From a virus: a DNA stretch of 31,571 nt. The stretch spans positions 1 to 31,571 of the IMG/VR virus record IMGVR_UViG_3300025132_000171. The stretch is one strand, 5' to 3'. Within the stretch, counting starts at the first letter, position 1. Each line of letters starts with the position of its first letter. The notes under the pieces were generated by a model. It saw nothing but the letters and a program-made list of their open reading frames with translations, made no database searches and was not told where the DNA came from. Of the stretch, positions 13,303 to 19,170 are shown piece after piece. The position numbers were made by a program, and so were the translations under genes.

Positions 13303-13422
13303 ATGTTACGGACAATTTTTGAAGCTGTTACCTTTAGTGCAGTTCTTGTTCTTATCTACATCAGTTTTTTATTTTTAGCCGCATCGAACGACAGCATGTG
13401 GCAGTCGTGGGTGATGCAATGA
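13303..13422 (+). CDS. Membrane peptide (39 aa), first gene of the plus-strand operon
   Basis: A 39-codon frame starting M-L-R-T-I-F-E-A-V-T. It has one clear membrane segment (residues about 8-27, rich in Val, Leu, Ile, Phe) and a polar end with three tryptophan/methionine residues. GGAGAG lies six bases before the ATG, and its TGA overlaps the next ATG (ATGA). No family is recognised. Possible roles for a repressed single-span peptide include holin-like, superinfection-exclusion or host-inhibiting functions; none is shown by the sequence. Confidence 0.65.
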   Translation: MLRTIFEAVTFSAVLVLIYISFLFLAASNDSMWQSWVMQ

Positions 13423-13589
13423 CGCCCGCGCTTATGGATGCCCAAGAGGCAGCAGAGCTCCTCTTTGGCTCAAGGTCGCGCGCAAACTATAAGCGCGTCT
13501 TGCGCCTCATCCACTCCAATCAATTGGAATATGTGCAACTCAAAAAACGGTATTGGGTGTGGCGCAAGCCGCTCGAGGCCTTGTTGTGA
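13419..13589 (+). CDS. Excisionase-like helix-turn-helix protein (56 aa)
   Basis: Fifty-six residues with the MerR/HTH_17 excisionase pattern: M-D-A-Q-E-A-A-E-L-L-F-G near the start, Y-K-R-V-L-R-L-I-H-S-N-Q-L as the recognition part, and K-K-R-Y-W-V-W-R-K-P-L-E-A-L-L as the strand-turn-helix end. It may direct the integrase towards excision. Under a repressed promoter it would be made on induction, which is what excision needs. The ATG at 13419 overlaps the membrane-peptide stop; a longer frame lacks this junction. Confidence 0.65.
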   Translation: MTPALMDAQEAAELLFGSRSRANYKRVLRLIHSNQLEYVQLKKRYWVWRKPLEALL

Positions 13590-13909
13590 GTTGCAAAAAG
13601 TGTGGCGGCGCTGGCTTAACTAGGACAGGTGTTGTCTCAATAACGTGTGACAATTGTGATTGCCCCGACGTTGATCAAATAAACCCGCCGCATTACCAAA
13701 AAGCTAACGGCGACATTGACGACTATATCTGCGATATCGTGCGCGATTTACCGGGCATTGAGGCTTATCGCGTTAGCCAAGTAATCAAGTATCTCAGCCG
13801 ATATCGGCAGAAGCACGACGATCCGCGCACCGATATAGAAAAGGCAAAGTGGCACCTTAACCGGCTGCGCAACTTGCTTTTCGCCAAAGAGGTGGCGGGC
13901 AATGAGTAA
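13586..13909 (+). CDS. DUF3310 protein with N-terminal zinc motif
   Basis: A 107-residue protein. It has C3-x2-C6 and C21-x2-C24, a probable zinc ribbon, then the DUF3310 signature: I-N-P-P-H-Y-Q (32-38), I-K-Y-L-S-R-Y (67-73) and D-I-E-K-A-K-W-H-L (83-91). The family is widespread in phages, has been called a nucleotide kinase in some annotations, and lacks a firm function. The GTG at 13586 overlaps the preceding stop (GTGA) with GAGG upstream; the longer ATG frame would overlap the excisionase-like gene by 37 bases. Confidence 0.8.
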   Translation: MSCKKCGGAGLTRTGVVSITCDNCDCPDVDQINPPHYQKANGDIDDYICDIVRDLPGIEAYRVSQVIKYLSRYRQKHDDPRTDIEKAKWHLNRLRNLLFAKEVAGNE

Positions 13910-14243
13910 GCGTCTGGTCGTGCTTGAAAGCCCGTATCGCAGTCGCGTTGAAGGGCAAATCAAAAGGAACATTCGTTACGCGCGGGACTGTGTGCGTGAT
14001 TGTTTAGCACGGCACGAAGCGCCAATTGCGTCTCACTTACTATATACGCAAGACGGAATCCTTAACGACGACGATCCCGATGAGCGCAACCGTGGCATCA
14101 GGGCAGGACTATCGTGGACAAAAGTTGCCGATGCGACCGTTGTTTACATCGACCACGGCATAAGCGAGGGCATGTTGCTGGGCATTTTTGAAGCCCAAGA
14201 GCATGGCGTGCCGGTCGAGTTCCGGCGCTTGTATAATGATTAG
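13902..14243 (+). CDS. DUF7768-like nucleoside deoxyribosyltransferase-fold protein
   Basis: A 113-residue protein with V-V-L-E-S-P-Y at the start, N-I-R-Y-A-R-D-C, P-I-A-S-H-L-L-Y, L-N-D-D-D-P-D-E-R, and I-S-E-G-M-L-L-G-I-F-E-A near the end. This is the pattern of phage proteins with the 2-deoxyribosyltransferase-like fold (DUF4406/DUF7768 from memory). A nucleotide-processing or sensing role is plausible; the substrate is unknown. It overlaps the preceding gene by eight bases and the methylase by eight. Confidence 0.7.
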   Translation: MSKRLVVLESPYRSRVEGQIKRNIRYARDCVRDCLARHEAPIASHLLYTQDGILNDDDPDERNRGIRAGLSWTKVADATVVYIDHGISEGMLLGIFEAQEHGVPVEFRRLYND

Positions 14244-14913
14244 CCCGGTCGTTATTGGCGATTGCACGCTATACAGCGGCGATTGCCTTGAGATCATTCC
14301 GATGCTCAGCGATTACGACGCGGTGGTGACAGACCCGCCTTATGGCACGGCGGCGGTTGGTAGTTACAACCGCGCGGGCGACCTTATTCTCAACGATGAC
14401 GATCTATCCGTGGTCTCTGCCGCATTGTCCGCAATCAGTTGTGATGACATGATTGTTTTTTACTCACCGCGCAAGGCAGCGGAGTTTTACACAGAACTCA
14501 GCTTTGTGCCGTGGTACGGCGAGATCGTTTGGGACAAAAAAGCCCTAGGCATGGGTGGCGGCTTGCGTTATCAGCATGAAAACATTGCATGCGCTGGAGA
14601 CTCAAGCCTTTGGTCTGGTGCGTTCAGCATTATCTCAATTTACCGTGACGCGCAAAAACACCCGCACCAAAAGCCGATCCAACTTATGGAAATGCTGCTG
14701 CGCAACTTTAACGCCGAACACATTCTCGACCCATTTATGGGTAGCGGCAGCACGGGGGTGGCATGCGCCAAGCTGGGCAAAAAGTTTATCGGCATTGAGC
14801 TAGACCCAAAGCACTTTGACACGGCGTGCAGCCGTATAGAGGAGGCATACAAGCAACGCGACCTTTTTGTGGCGCCGCCCGCTGCTCCCGTGCAAGAGGG
14901 GCTTGCGTTATGA
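14236..14913 (+). CDS. DNA N4/N6 methyltransferase (beta-type)
   Basis: A 225-residue amino-methylase. DPPY (33-36) comes first, and the cofactor-binding D-P-F-M-G-S-G-S-T-G (165-174) near the C-terminus, preceded by H-P-H-Q-K-P. This order places it in the beta class (m6A or m4C). The target domain between is short (about 110 residues). No endonuclease gene adjoins it, so it probably protects phage DNA or regulates it rather than forming a restriction system. The start at 14236 overlaps the preceding gene by eight bases; a longer frame has no supported start. Confidence 0.88.
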   Translation: MISPVVIGDCTLYSGDCLEIIPMLSDYDAVVTDPPYGTAAVGSYNRAGDLILNDDDLSVVSAALSAISCDDMIVFYSPRKAAEFYTELSFVPWYGEIVWDKKALGMGGGLRYQHENIACAGDSSLWSGAFSIISIYRDAQKHPHQKPIQLMEMLLRNFNAEHILDPFMGSGSTGVACAKLGKKFIGIELDPKHFDTACSRIEEAYKQRDLFVAPPAAPVQEGLAL

Positions 14914-15122
14914 GCCGCAAAAACACCTCAACCGTAAAAGTCAAAACGCAGTTCGGCTCGTTTTTTGTTCATGTGGAAAGCAATGACGCACTCAATGGCG
15001 CAAGCGGCGTTTGGATATCAAAACAACAAAAACTTGAAGACTCAGAGATTGATAAATTAGTCAATCAAATTATTGAGGGCGTACATGAGGGCATCGATGC
15101 GCTAAGCGTCGATCAATCCTAA
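14910..15122 (+). CDS. Unknown small protein (70 aa), last gene of the plus-strand operon
   Basis: Seventy residues with K-T-Q-F-G-S-F-F-V-H-V-E near the start, then G-V-W-I-S-K-Q-Q-K-L-E-D-S-E-I, a beta-then-helix pattern. I recall similar short phage proteins of unknown role. The ATG overlaps the methylase stop (ATGA), so the 84-base upstream extension is not used. Its stop codon overlaps the integrase stop on the opposite strand. Confidence 0.65.
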   Translation: MSRKNTSTVKVKTQFGSFFVHVESNDALNGASGVWISKQQKLEDSEIDKLVNQIIEGVHEGIDALSVDQS

Positions 15123-16297
15123 GCGGTCAAAACATTTTGCAATCGTGATCCCATGCCGGTCGTCGGGCGTATATCATCTAGCCAATGCCCGTACTGTTTG
15201 CGGGTGAACGCAGCGTCCTTATGGCCCATAGCCGCCGACACAGTGACCTCGCTTTCCTTTAAATCGTAGATCAAAAGCGAGGCAAAAAAATGCCGCATGT
15301 CGTGCCACCGGATGCGGGCAACGCCAGCCCGGTCGCAGGCTGGGTGTAAAATGCGATTGCGCCATGCGCTGTTATCCACTTGCACATGACCCGCGCCCGT
15401 AGGGAAAACCAAATTGCAGCCGCGCTGCGCTAGGGGTTGCATCTCACGCCACTCAGCTAAGCCGCCCGCTATCTCTTCCGTAAGCTCGAGGCGCCGCATG
15501 CCCGCCTTGGTTTTTGGCAGGCCAATTGTGCCGCCGGTTTTGCGCGCCTGCCTTATGCTTATGACACGGTCGTGGAGGTCTACGTGATCCCATGTCAGTG
15601 CCGCCTGCTCACCCGCGCGCATGCCCGTGTAGGCCGCCGTTGAGACAAGCAAGTGCGCCCAGCTATTGTCGTTGCGGCCCGGCGTCTGCACGTTTTCCAA
15701 AATCTTTGTAATGATGCGCTTGCTAATGCGCTCACCGATGGGATCGACCGCCTCGTCCTCGTCGGGCAAGGGTAGCTCAATGCCGGTCTTGCCGTTGGCT
15801 GGATTGATCATCAAGGGGTCGTGCGCCAAGTAACCATTCACAAGCGCATACTTAATAACCTGTCCAAACACCGCGTATATGTTGCGGTTGGTTTTGTTCG
15901 CGCGCTTCGCAAACAAAGCTGGCACAAGCGTGTTTTGCACGGCACCCATGCGTATGTCCGCCATCTTGGTTTTAGCAAGCGACACACCGTTGTCATGCGG
16001 TACTGCGTTGAGGTGCTTGATCGCGGTTATCTTGTTTGCGATCTCGCCCTCACCCAAGCGCCGCCCTTGCAGGCGCACGGTGCGCTGATGCTCAATAAAC
16101 TCGTCGGCAACCTTGGCAAAGGTTGGCGTGGCGCTGCGCACTAAATATGAGCCGGTGATGCGATGCTCTTCAGCGGCGGCGGTGTGGCAAGCCTCGGCCT
16201 CGGCCTTGGTGGCAAAACGTACTGTCTTGCCACCAAAGCGCCGTAAATCGGCAACCCAGCCTTTGCGGTTTTTTTCGGTGTCGGGGCGAACGCTCAT
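15119..16297 (-). CDS. int: Tyrosine-recombinase integrase
   Basis: A 392-residue phage integrase. The catalytic set is visible: R227 (GMRAGE), a probable Lys near 264, H332-x-x-R335 (WHDMRH), H359 (MGHKD) and nucleophile Y369 (KQYGHW). Residues 1-55 form an arm-binding-type domain and about 57-160 a core-binding domain. It probably inserts the phage into an initiator tRNA-Met gene, from the tRNA-derived core at 17524-17571. It is the last gene of a five-gene operon read from the promoter at 17377-17405; its ATG overlaps the preceding stop. Its own stop overlaps the 70-aa gene coming the other way. Confidence 0.95.
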   Translation of the reverse strand: MSVRPDTEKNRKGWVADLRRFGGKTVRFATKAEAEACHTAAAEEHRITGSYLVRSATPTFAKVADEFIEHQRTVRLQGRRLGEGEIANKITAIKHLNAVPHDNGVSLAKTKMADIRMGAVQNTLVPALFAKRANKTNRNIYAVFGQVIKYALVNGYLAHDPLMINPANGKTGIELPLPDEDEAVDPIGERISKRIITKILENVQTPGRNDNSWAHLLVSTAAYTGMRAGEQAALTWDHVDLHDRVISIRQARKTGGTIGLPKTKAGMRRLELTEEIAGGLAEWREMQPLAQRGCNLVFPTGAGHVQVDNSAWRNRILHPACDRAGVARIRWHDMRHFFASLLIYDLKESEVTVSAAMGHKDAAFTRKQYGHWLDDIRPTTGMGSRLQNVLTA

Positions 16298-16479
16298 AAT
16301 TTTTCCGCGAATGCGTCGCGTAGTGCCTGCGTGACCGTGTCATACGCGCGATCAGCTGCCGCCTCTTGTTGCGGGCTGTAATAATACCCATTACACAAAT
16401 CTTGCAACCCAGCACTAAGTAGGTCGCGTATTTTCTCCGCCTGCTGCGCAGTCAATTCAAATGTGACCTTGCGCTTCAT
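16294..16479 (-). CDS. Small helical protein before the integrase (61 aa)
   Basis: Sixty-one residues, mostly helical, with a basic start (M-K-R-K-V-T-F-E-L) and an Ala-rich end. Its first strand could be that of a ribbon-helix-helix protein (K-V-T-F-E-L-T-A-Q-Q-A-E-K-I), though the rest is not clear. GGGAG precedes the ATG. It is coupled to the integrase by ATGA, so a role in integration control is possible. Confidence 0.6.
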   Translation of the reverse strand: MKRKVTFELTAQQAEKIRDLLSAGLQDLCNGYYYSPQQEAAADRAYDTVTQALRDAFAEKL

Positions 16480-16498
16480 GGTTGCGCTCCCTTTCCTT

Positions 16499-16708
16499 TT
16501 ATTCGGCCCGCATTTCCAAGCGATCTTTGCTGGATTGGATGCAAGACGATTCTTGACCGTTTACTCGGTATTTTATTTCAAACGCCAATCCGTCACTGAC
16601 CTGAATCCAGTGCGCGCGCTCGCAACTTAAAATCGTTGCCACGCCGACATCTGAGTTGACGACATCGCCGGGCATTAGGTTTTTGACTAATTTAGATTTG
16701 CCTTTCAT
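16499..16708 (-). CDS. Unknown small protein (69 aa), integrase operon
   Basis: Sixty-nine residues: a basic start, then L-M-P-G-D-V-V and alternating beta strands (V-A-T-I-L-S-C, W-I-Q-V-S-D, F-E-I-K-Y-R-V). This suggests a small beta barrel. AAGGAGG lies six bases before the ATG, and the ATG overlaps the stop of the 49-aa gene. No family is recognised. Confidence 0.6.
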   Translation of the reverse strand: MKGKSKLVKNLMPGDVVNSDVGVATILSCERAHWIQVSDGLAFEIKYRVNGQESSCIQSSKDRLEMRAE

Positions 16709-16854
16709 TCTTGCCCTCCTTCGTTCTCAATTGGCCGCAAAATGATCTGGCGGTCGATGATGCAATGTATCTCGTGCGTACCCGCCTCGAGCTTTGCTTG
16801 CGCGTCGGCGCTAAGTTTAAAACGGGCAAAATAGTGGGGGAGGTTGTTTTCCAT
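16705..16854 (-). CDS. Small protein (49 aa), integrase operon
   Basis: A 49-codon frame starting M-E-N-N-L-P-H-Y-F-A-R-F-K-L and ending I-E-N-E-G-G-Q-E. Its ATG overlaps the preceding stop (TAATG) and its TGA overlaps the next ATG (ATGA), closing an otherwise empty 145-bp gap. The C-terminal codons also supply the ribosome binding site of the next gene. The function is unknown; the middle (H-E-I-H-C-I-I-D-R-Q-I-I-L) is probably beta-stranded. Confidence 0.7.
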   Translation of the reverse strand: MENNLPHYFARFKLSADAQAKLEAGTHEIHCIIDRQIILRPIENEGGQE

Positions 16855-17351
16855 TACATAGCCTTTTTGTAGAGTTTTACAGCTTCATCAAGCGGCTCAT
16901 TATTCAAAATGATGCACTTGGGATGGCGCTCCTCTATTTGCACACGAACACGCGGGGCATCTCTTCCGGCAATGTTGAAGGTGTAAATCTTACCATCGTC
17001 AAAGATGGCAACTTTTTTCAAAAGCCGCTTAACGTCTTTCTGAATTTGAAAATCTTCAACAGCTTCATTGACGAGGTAATCAATGCTTGGCTGATAAGAA
17101 AAATAATCGTCGCTCCCATCGGTAGCGGGCAAGGTCGTTTCAATTTCCGGCAGCGCTGCCGCATATTTTACAACGGATTTTATTGCATCGCGGTTGCCGC
17201 CTTTAAGCGGATAATAAAAATTAGAACCGCCACGCCCATCATTATGGGCGGTGAATGCGCGCTTGCCGTCAACGTAAACTGTTGCTTGGAAACAAAGAGT
17301 TTCTTCACTGGCAAACTCTGCGATTTTGACGTTCTTTACAGTAATGTTCAT
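16854..17351 (-). CDS. Unknown protein (165 aa), first gene of the integrase operon
   Basis: A 165-residue soluble protein. The N-terminus (I-A-E-F-A-S-E-E-T-L-C-F-Q-A-T-V-Y-V-D-G-K, then H-N-D-G-R-G-G) looks like a conserved phage family I have seen without a function. The C-terminus has K-C-I-I-L-N-N. GAGGAG precedes the ATG, and it lies 25 bp after a strong promoter that contains an operator-like repeat. As first gene of the operon it should be the most expressed of the set. Confidence 0.65.
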   Translation of the reverse strand: MNITVKNVKIAEFASEETLCFQATVYVDGKRAFTAHNDGRGGSNFYYPLKGGNRDAIKSVVKYAAALPEIETTLPATDGSDDYFSYQPSIDYLVNEAVEDFQIQKDVKRLLKKVAIFDDGKIYTFNIAGRDAPRVRVQIEERHPKCIILNNEPLDEAVKLYKKAM

Positions 17352-17376
17352 CGTTGCTCTCCTCTGTTGATAATTA

Positions 17377-17405
17377 CTTATAGTAAGTTTTTCTTACTAT
17401 GTAAA
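17377..17405 (-). promoter_or_regulatory. Promoter of the integrase operon with internal operator-like repeat
   Basis: On the minus strand TTTACA (17405-17400), 17 bases, TATAAG (17382-17377), five of six matches each. The spacer is almost filled by GTAAGAAAAACTTAC, an inverted repeat also found with one or two changes at 5509-5523 and 12507-12521. The first 13-mer of the attachment region begins nine bases beyond the -35, so integrase binding could also affect this promoter. Confidence 0.75.
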
Positions 17406-17481
17406 CATAAAAGTGACCTTCAGGTTATTTTGCTCCAAATTGAATTTTGAGGCTGAATGCTCCACACATGCTCCAACCAAC

Positions 17482-17515
17482 AAAAAAAGGCCTAGCCGGT
17501 TAGAGCTAAGCCTTT
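17482..17515 (-). terminator. Terminator of the late operon
   Basis: On the minus strand AAAGGCTTAGC, 8-base loop, GCTAGGCCTTT (11 bp, one G-T pair), followed by more T (seven in a row overall). It follows the last lysis gene by 220 bp and lies inside the left half of the attachment region, ending leftward transcription before the integrase operon. Confidence 0.8.
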
Positions 17516-17523
17516 GATTTCAT

Positions 17524-17571
17524 TGGTTGCGGGGAGAGGATTTGAACCTCTGACCTTCAGGTTATGAGCCT
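17524..17571 (-). other. Attachment core: 3' half of an initiator tRNA-Met gene
   Basis: On the minus strand it begins AGGCTCATAACCTGAAGGTC (CAT anticodon in its loop), continues with a T arm (AGAGG/CCTCT around TTCAAAT) and ends CCCCGCAACCA. It matches the initiator tRNA pattern from the anticodon arm to the CCA end. No 5' acceptor strand (GCGGGG) lies upstream, so it is not a working tRNA. It would rebuild the host gene on insertion. ATGAGCC and GGCTCAT around the left boundary form an inverted repeat, suitable as core sites. Confidence 0.8.
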
Positions 17572-17736
17572 AAACAACGGGCTCATGCTCCACCAATAAA
17601 AACAAAGGCTTATGGCCTATGCCCCTAAAAATACACAATTATTGGCGGGAGTAAAGGGGACCGTGTGGGACTAGATGAGATAAGAGGGGAAAGCTAAATG
17701 CTCCAAATTTGCTCCAAACCAAGCACAACCTGAAGG

Positions 17737-18054
17737 TCAATCTTTGGCCGCGCGTATCTTATCGCGCAACGTGCCGTAATCCATAATGAGACGAGCCGCC
17801 GCTGAGCAATCAGCGACTATTGTGTCGCGGGCGCACGGCGGACCTAACTGCTCAAACTCGTCAGCCGCCCGCGCCATAATTTCTGGCGCGTACTCCGTGA
17901 GCGGCGGCGTGACGATCACTGCCTCGCCCTTCTCGCTTGTGAGGTAATCAAAATATGCGCCAGTAACTGACGCGGCTGCACCAACGCTACTACCAATTGC
18001 TGTTACGCAACCGCTCAGCGGTATAACGAGGAGGCTTATCATCGCGAACAGCAT
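17737..18054 (-). CDS. Lipoprotein, candidate outer-membrane spanin (Rz1-like)
   Basis: From the ATG at 18054 the protein has 105 residues and opens with a hydrophobic segment ending L-L-V-I-P-L-S-G-C, a lipobox. The rest is soluble. It lies in another frame and starts inside the small membrane-protein gene at 17990-18184, as Rz1 does inside Rz. The chosen signal has no positive residue before it. A GTG at 18180 in the same frame would add a long basic stretch (K-P-W-K-K-R), so the start is uncertain. It would link the outer membrane to an inner-membrane partner for the last step of lysis. Confidence 0.6.
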   Translation of the reverse strand: MLFAMISLLVIPLSGCVTAIGSSVGAAASVTGAYFDYLTSEKGEAVIVTPPLTEYAPEIMARAADEFEQLGPPCARDTIVADCSAAARLIMDYGTLRDKIRAAKD

Positions 18055-18184
18055 CCATACGCTGGCGCGCTTCTTCCACGGCTTTACGCTGCTTCGCTTG
18101 AGCGATTTTCCCCGCCACCCAGAAGGCGGCAATCGCCGGTATGGCAACCGCTGCGCATCCAAAAACAACAAGCCAACCACTCAC
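17990..18184 (-). CDS. Small inner-membrane protein, candidate i-spanin
   Basis: Sixty-four residues: one membrane segment (about 4-24) and then a charged helix (Q-A-K-Q-R-K-A-V-E-E-A-R-Q-R). The start GTG overlaps the holin-like stop (GTGA). It is short for an inner-membrane spanin, which usually has a long coiled coil, but the lipoprotein gene begins inside it in another frame, which is a typical Rz/Rz1 sign. The 90-aa protein at 18898 is a rival candidate for the same role. Confidence 0.55.
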   Translation of the reverse strand: MSGWLVVFGCAAVAIPAIAAFWVAGKIAQAKQRKAVEEARQRMDAVRDDKPPRYTAERLRNSNW

Positions 18185-18363
18185 TCTCCGCCCTTTTCCT
18201 TGATGAGAGTTGCGGCGATCCCAGCTAGGGCGCCAACGATCACAGTTATTTGGGTAAGCATTTCACCCGGAAGCGAGATGCCAATTGCGGCCATCACCGA
18301 ACCGAGACCGGCCATCGTTGACGGTTCCTTTAAGCGAGCCAAGAGCATTTGAGCAAGTATCAT
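18181..18363 (-). CDS. Holin-like membrane protein (60 aa)
   Basis: Sixty residues with an N-terminal helix, K-E-P-S-T-M-A-G, then two hydrophobic stretches (about 18-30 and 38-54) and a charged end K-E-K-G-G-E. The K-E-P-S-T-x-A-G pattern is common in small phage holins. The ribosome site (GGAGACGAAA before ATG) is the same as that of the endolysin gene before it. It would form the lesion that lets the endolysin reach the cell wall. Confidence 0.7.
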   Translation of the reverse strand: MILAQMLLARLKEPSTMAGLGSVMAAIGISLPGEMLTQITVIVGALAGIAATLIKEKGGE

Positions 18364-18373
18364 TTTCGTCTCC

Positions 18374-18748
18374 TTAGTATGACCAAATCATCGGTCTGTG
18401 GGTCGTGGTTGAGTCGAGGTGGAGGAAACGTCCAGCACCTTTTTGTTGAATTCCAAATCCGGTGAAACGCCCGTCCATCATGGCAAGGCGCAAAAGCTTC
18501 ACGGCATCGCCACGGCTTACAGCTATGTCCGCCGCTTTGCCCGTTGAGTGCGTGCCGGGTTTTGCTTTACGCGCTTCAATTGGATGGCTTGGGGCGCGAT
18601 ATCCGCTTGATATTTGCATAGGACCAAACTGGTCACGCAGAGCTTGCAGTGCGCTCATAAATTCTTCGTCCATGTCGCACTCGCCTGAGTGGCTACAGGC
18701 GAACTCGTTGCGCGCAAAGTTTGGATATTTGCTCCAATCTTCGATCAT
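18374..18748 (-). CDS. Endolysin, M15-type peptidase
   Basis: A 124-residue D,D- or L,D-peptidase-like enzyme of the M15 family. Zinc ligands are H67 and D74 in T-H-S-T-G-K-A-A-D and H110 in F-L-H-L-D; the S-S-G-Y-R-A-P segment (47-53) is typical. It would cut peptide bonds in murein. It has no signal peptide, so it depends on a holin. The ATG at 18748 is chosen because GGAGACGAAA precedes it; the longer frame would translate the leader hairpin at 18765-18808. Confidence 0.9.
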   Translation of the reverse strand: MIEDWSKYPNFARNEFACSHSGECDMDEEFMSALQALRDQFGPMQISSGYRAPSHPIEARKAKPGTHSTGKAADIAVSRGDAVKLLRLAMMDGRFTGFGIQQKGAGRFLHLDSTTTHRPMIWSY

Positions 18749-18764
18749 TTTCGTCTCCAAAACG

Positions 18765-18808
18765 CTAAACGCACATAACAGCGTTTTAAGCGCCGTCTGT
18801 GCGTTTAG
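18765..18808 (-). promoter_or_regulatory. Long stem-loop in the endolysin leader
   Basis: CTAAACGCACA and TGTGCGTTTAG form a perfect 11-bp stem around a 22-base loop, which itself can pair ACGGCG with CGCTGT. It ends a few bases before the Shine-Dalgarno sequence. It lacks a T tract, so it is more likely an RNA-processing or translation-control element than a terminator. The rest of the gap 18749-18897 holds only short GC and A/T palindromes. Confidence 0.6.
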
Positions 18809-18897
18809 GGTTGTTTTTGGGGTATGCCCACCAAGCGCGCGGCTTAACCCCAATGTCGGGGCGGCTCAGGGGCTCGTTTTTTTAAAAACGCTAAAAA

Positions 18898-19170
18898 TTA
18901 GTGCTTGCCGTGGCCATTTATCCTGTCACGGAGGCCGTTGGTAAAGTCCCAAAGACTTGTGATCTGCTTGTTAAGCACATCAACCTCAGCTCTAAGTTGG
19001 ACAATTTGTTCAGCTTGTTTTTGTGTCCAATCGAGCAACCGATGATTGTCCGTTTGCAGTGTATCAACGTCTTTTCGGAGTTCTGACAAAAGCGCATAAC
19101 TGCGGGCAGCATGATAAACGATTGCGCCAAGCAGCAGTATTTGATCCCAATGCGAGGAGATCATTTCCAC
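18898..19170 (-). CDS. Membrane-anchored coiled-coil protein (90 aa)
   Basis: An N-terminal membrane segment (about residues 10-27) is followed by heptad-like sequence (L-R-K-D-V-D-T-L-Q-T-D-N, I-V-Q-L-R-A-E-V-D-V-L) to the end. This is the topology of inner-membrane spanins, and it lies in the lysis region. The start is a GTG with AGGAGG seven bases upstream; an ATG two codons later overlaps the nuclease stop and is an alternative. Without a lipoprotein gene inside it the spanin role is only a possibility. Confidence 0.6.
   Translation of the reverse strand: MEMISSHWDQILLLGAIVYHAARSYALLSELRKDVDTLQTDNHRLLDWTQKQAEQIVQLRAEVDVLNKQITSLWDFTNGLRDRINGHGKH

Larger units (their letters stand above)
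17414..17740. other. Phage attachment region (attP) with arm-type repeats
   Basis: TGACCTTCAGGTT (17414-17426) and its inverse (17727-17739) bound the region; a third copy lies in the core (17551-17563). TGCTCCA occurs at 17431, 17458, 17469, 17586, 17699 and 17710, always on the plus strand. Two pairs are 11 bp apart. The layout of arm sites on both sides of a tRNA-derived core is what lambda-type integrases use. Between 17593 and 17698 I see only a weak hairpin near 17605. The right outer repeat overlaps the last codons of the 17737 gene. Confidence 0.75.

Noticed and set aside
17524-17592. A working tRNA-Met gene
   Set aside because: Only the anticodon arm to the CCA end is present. No matching 5' acceptor strand or D arm lies upstream, so it is an attachment-core copy.
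17600-17625. Second terminator (AGGC, 5-base loop, GCCT, then T-rich)
   Set aside because: The stem is only 4-5 bp; the strong terminator at 17482-17515 already explains the end of the operon.
18749-18853. N-terminal extension of the endolysin (longer open frame)
   Set aside because: It would translate the leader hairpin and has no ribosome site, while the ATG at 18748 has GGAG at the right distance.
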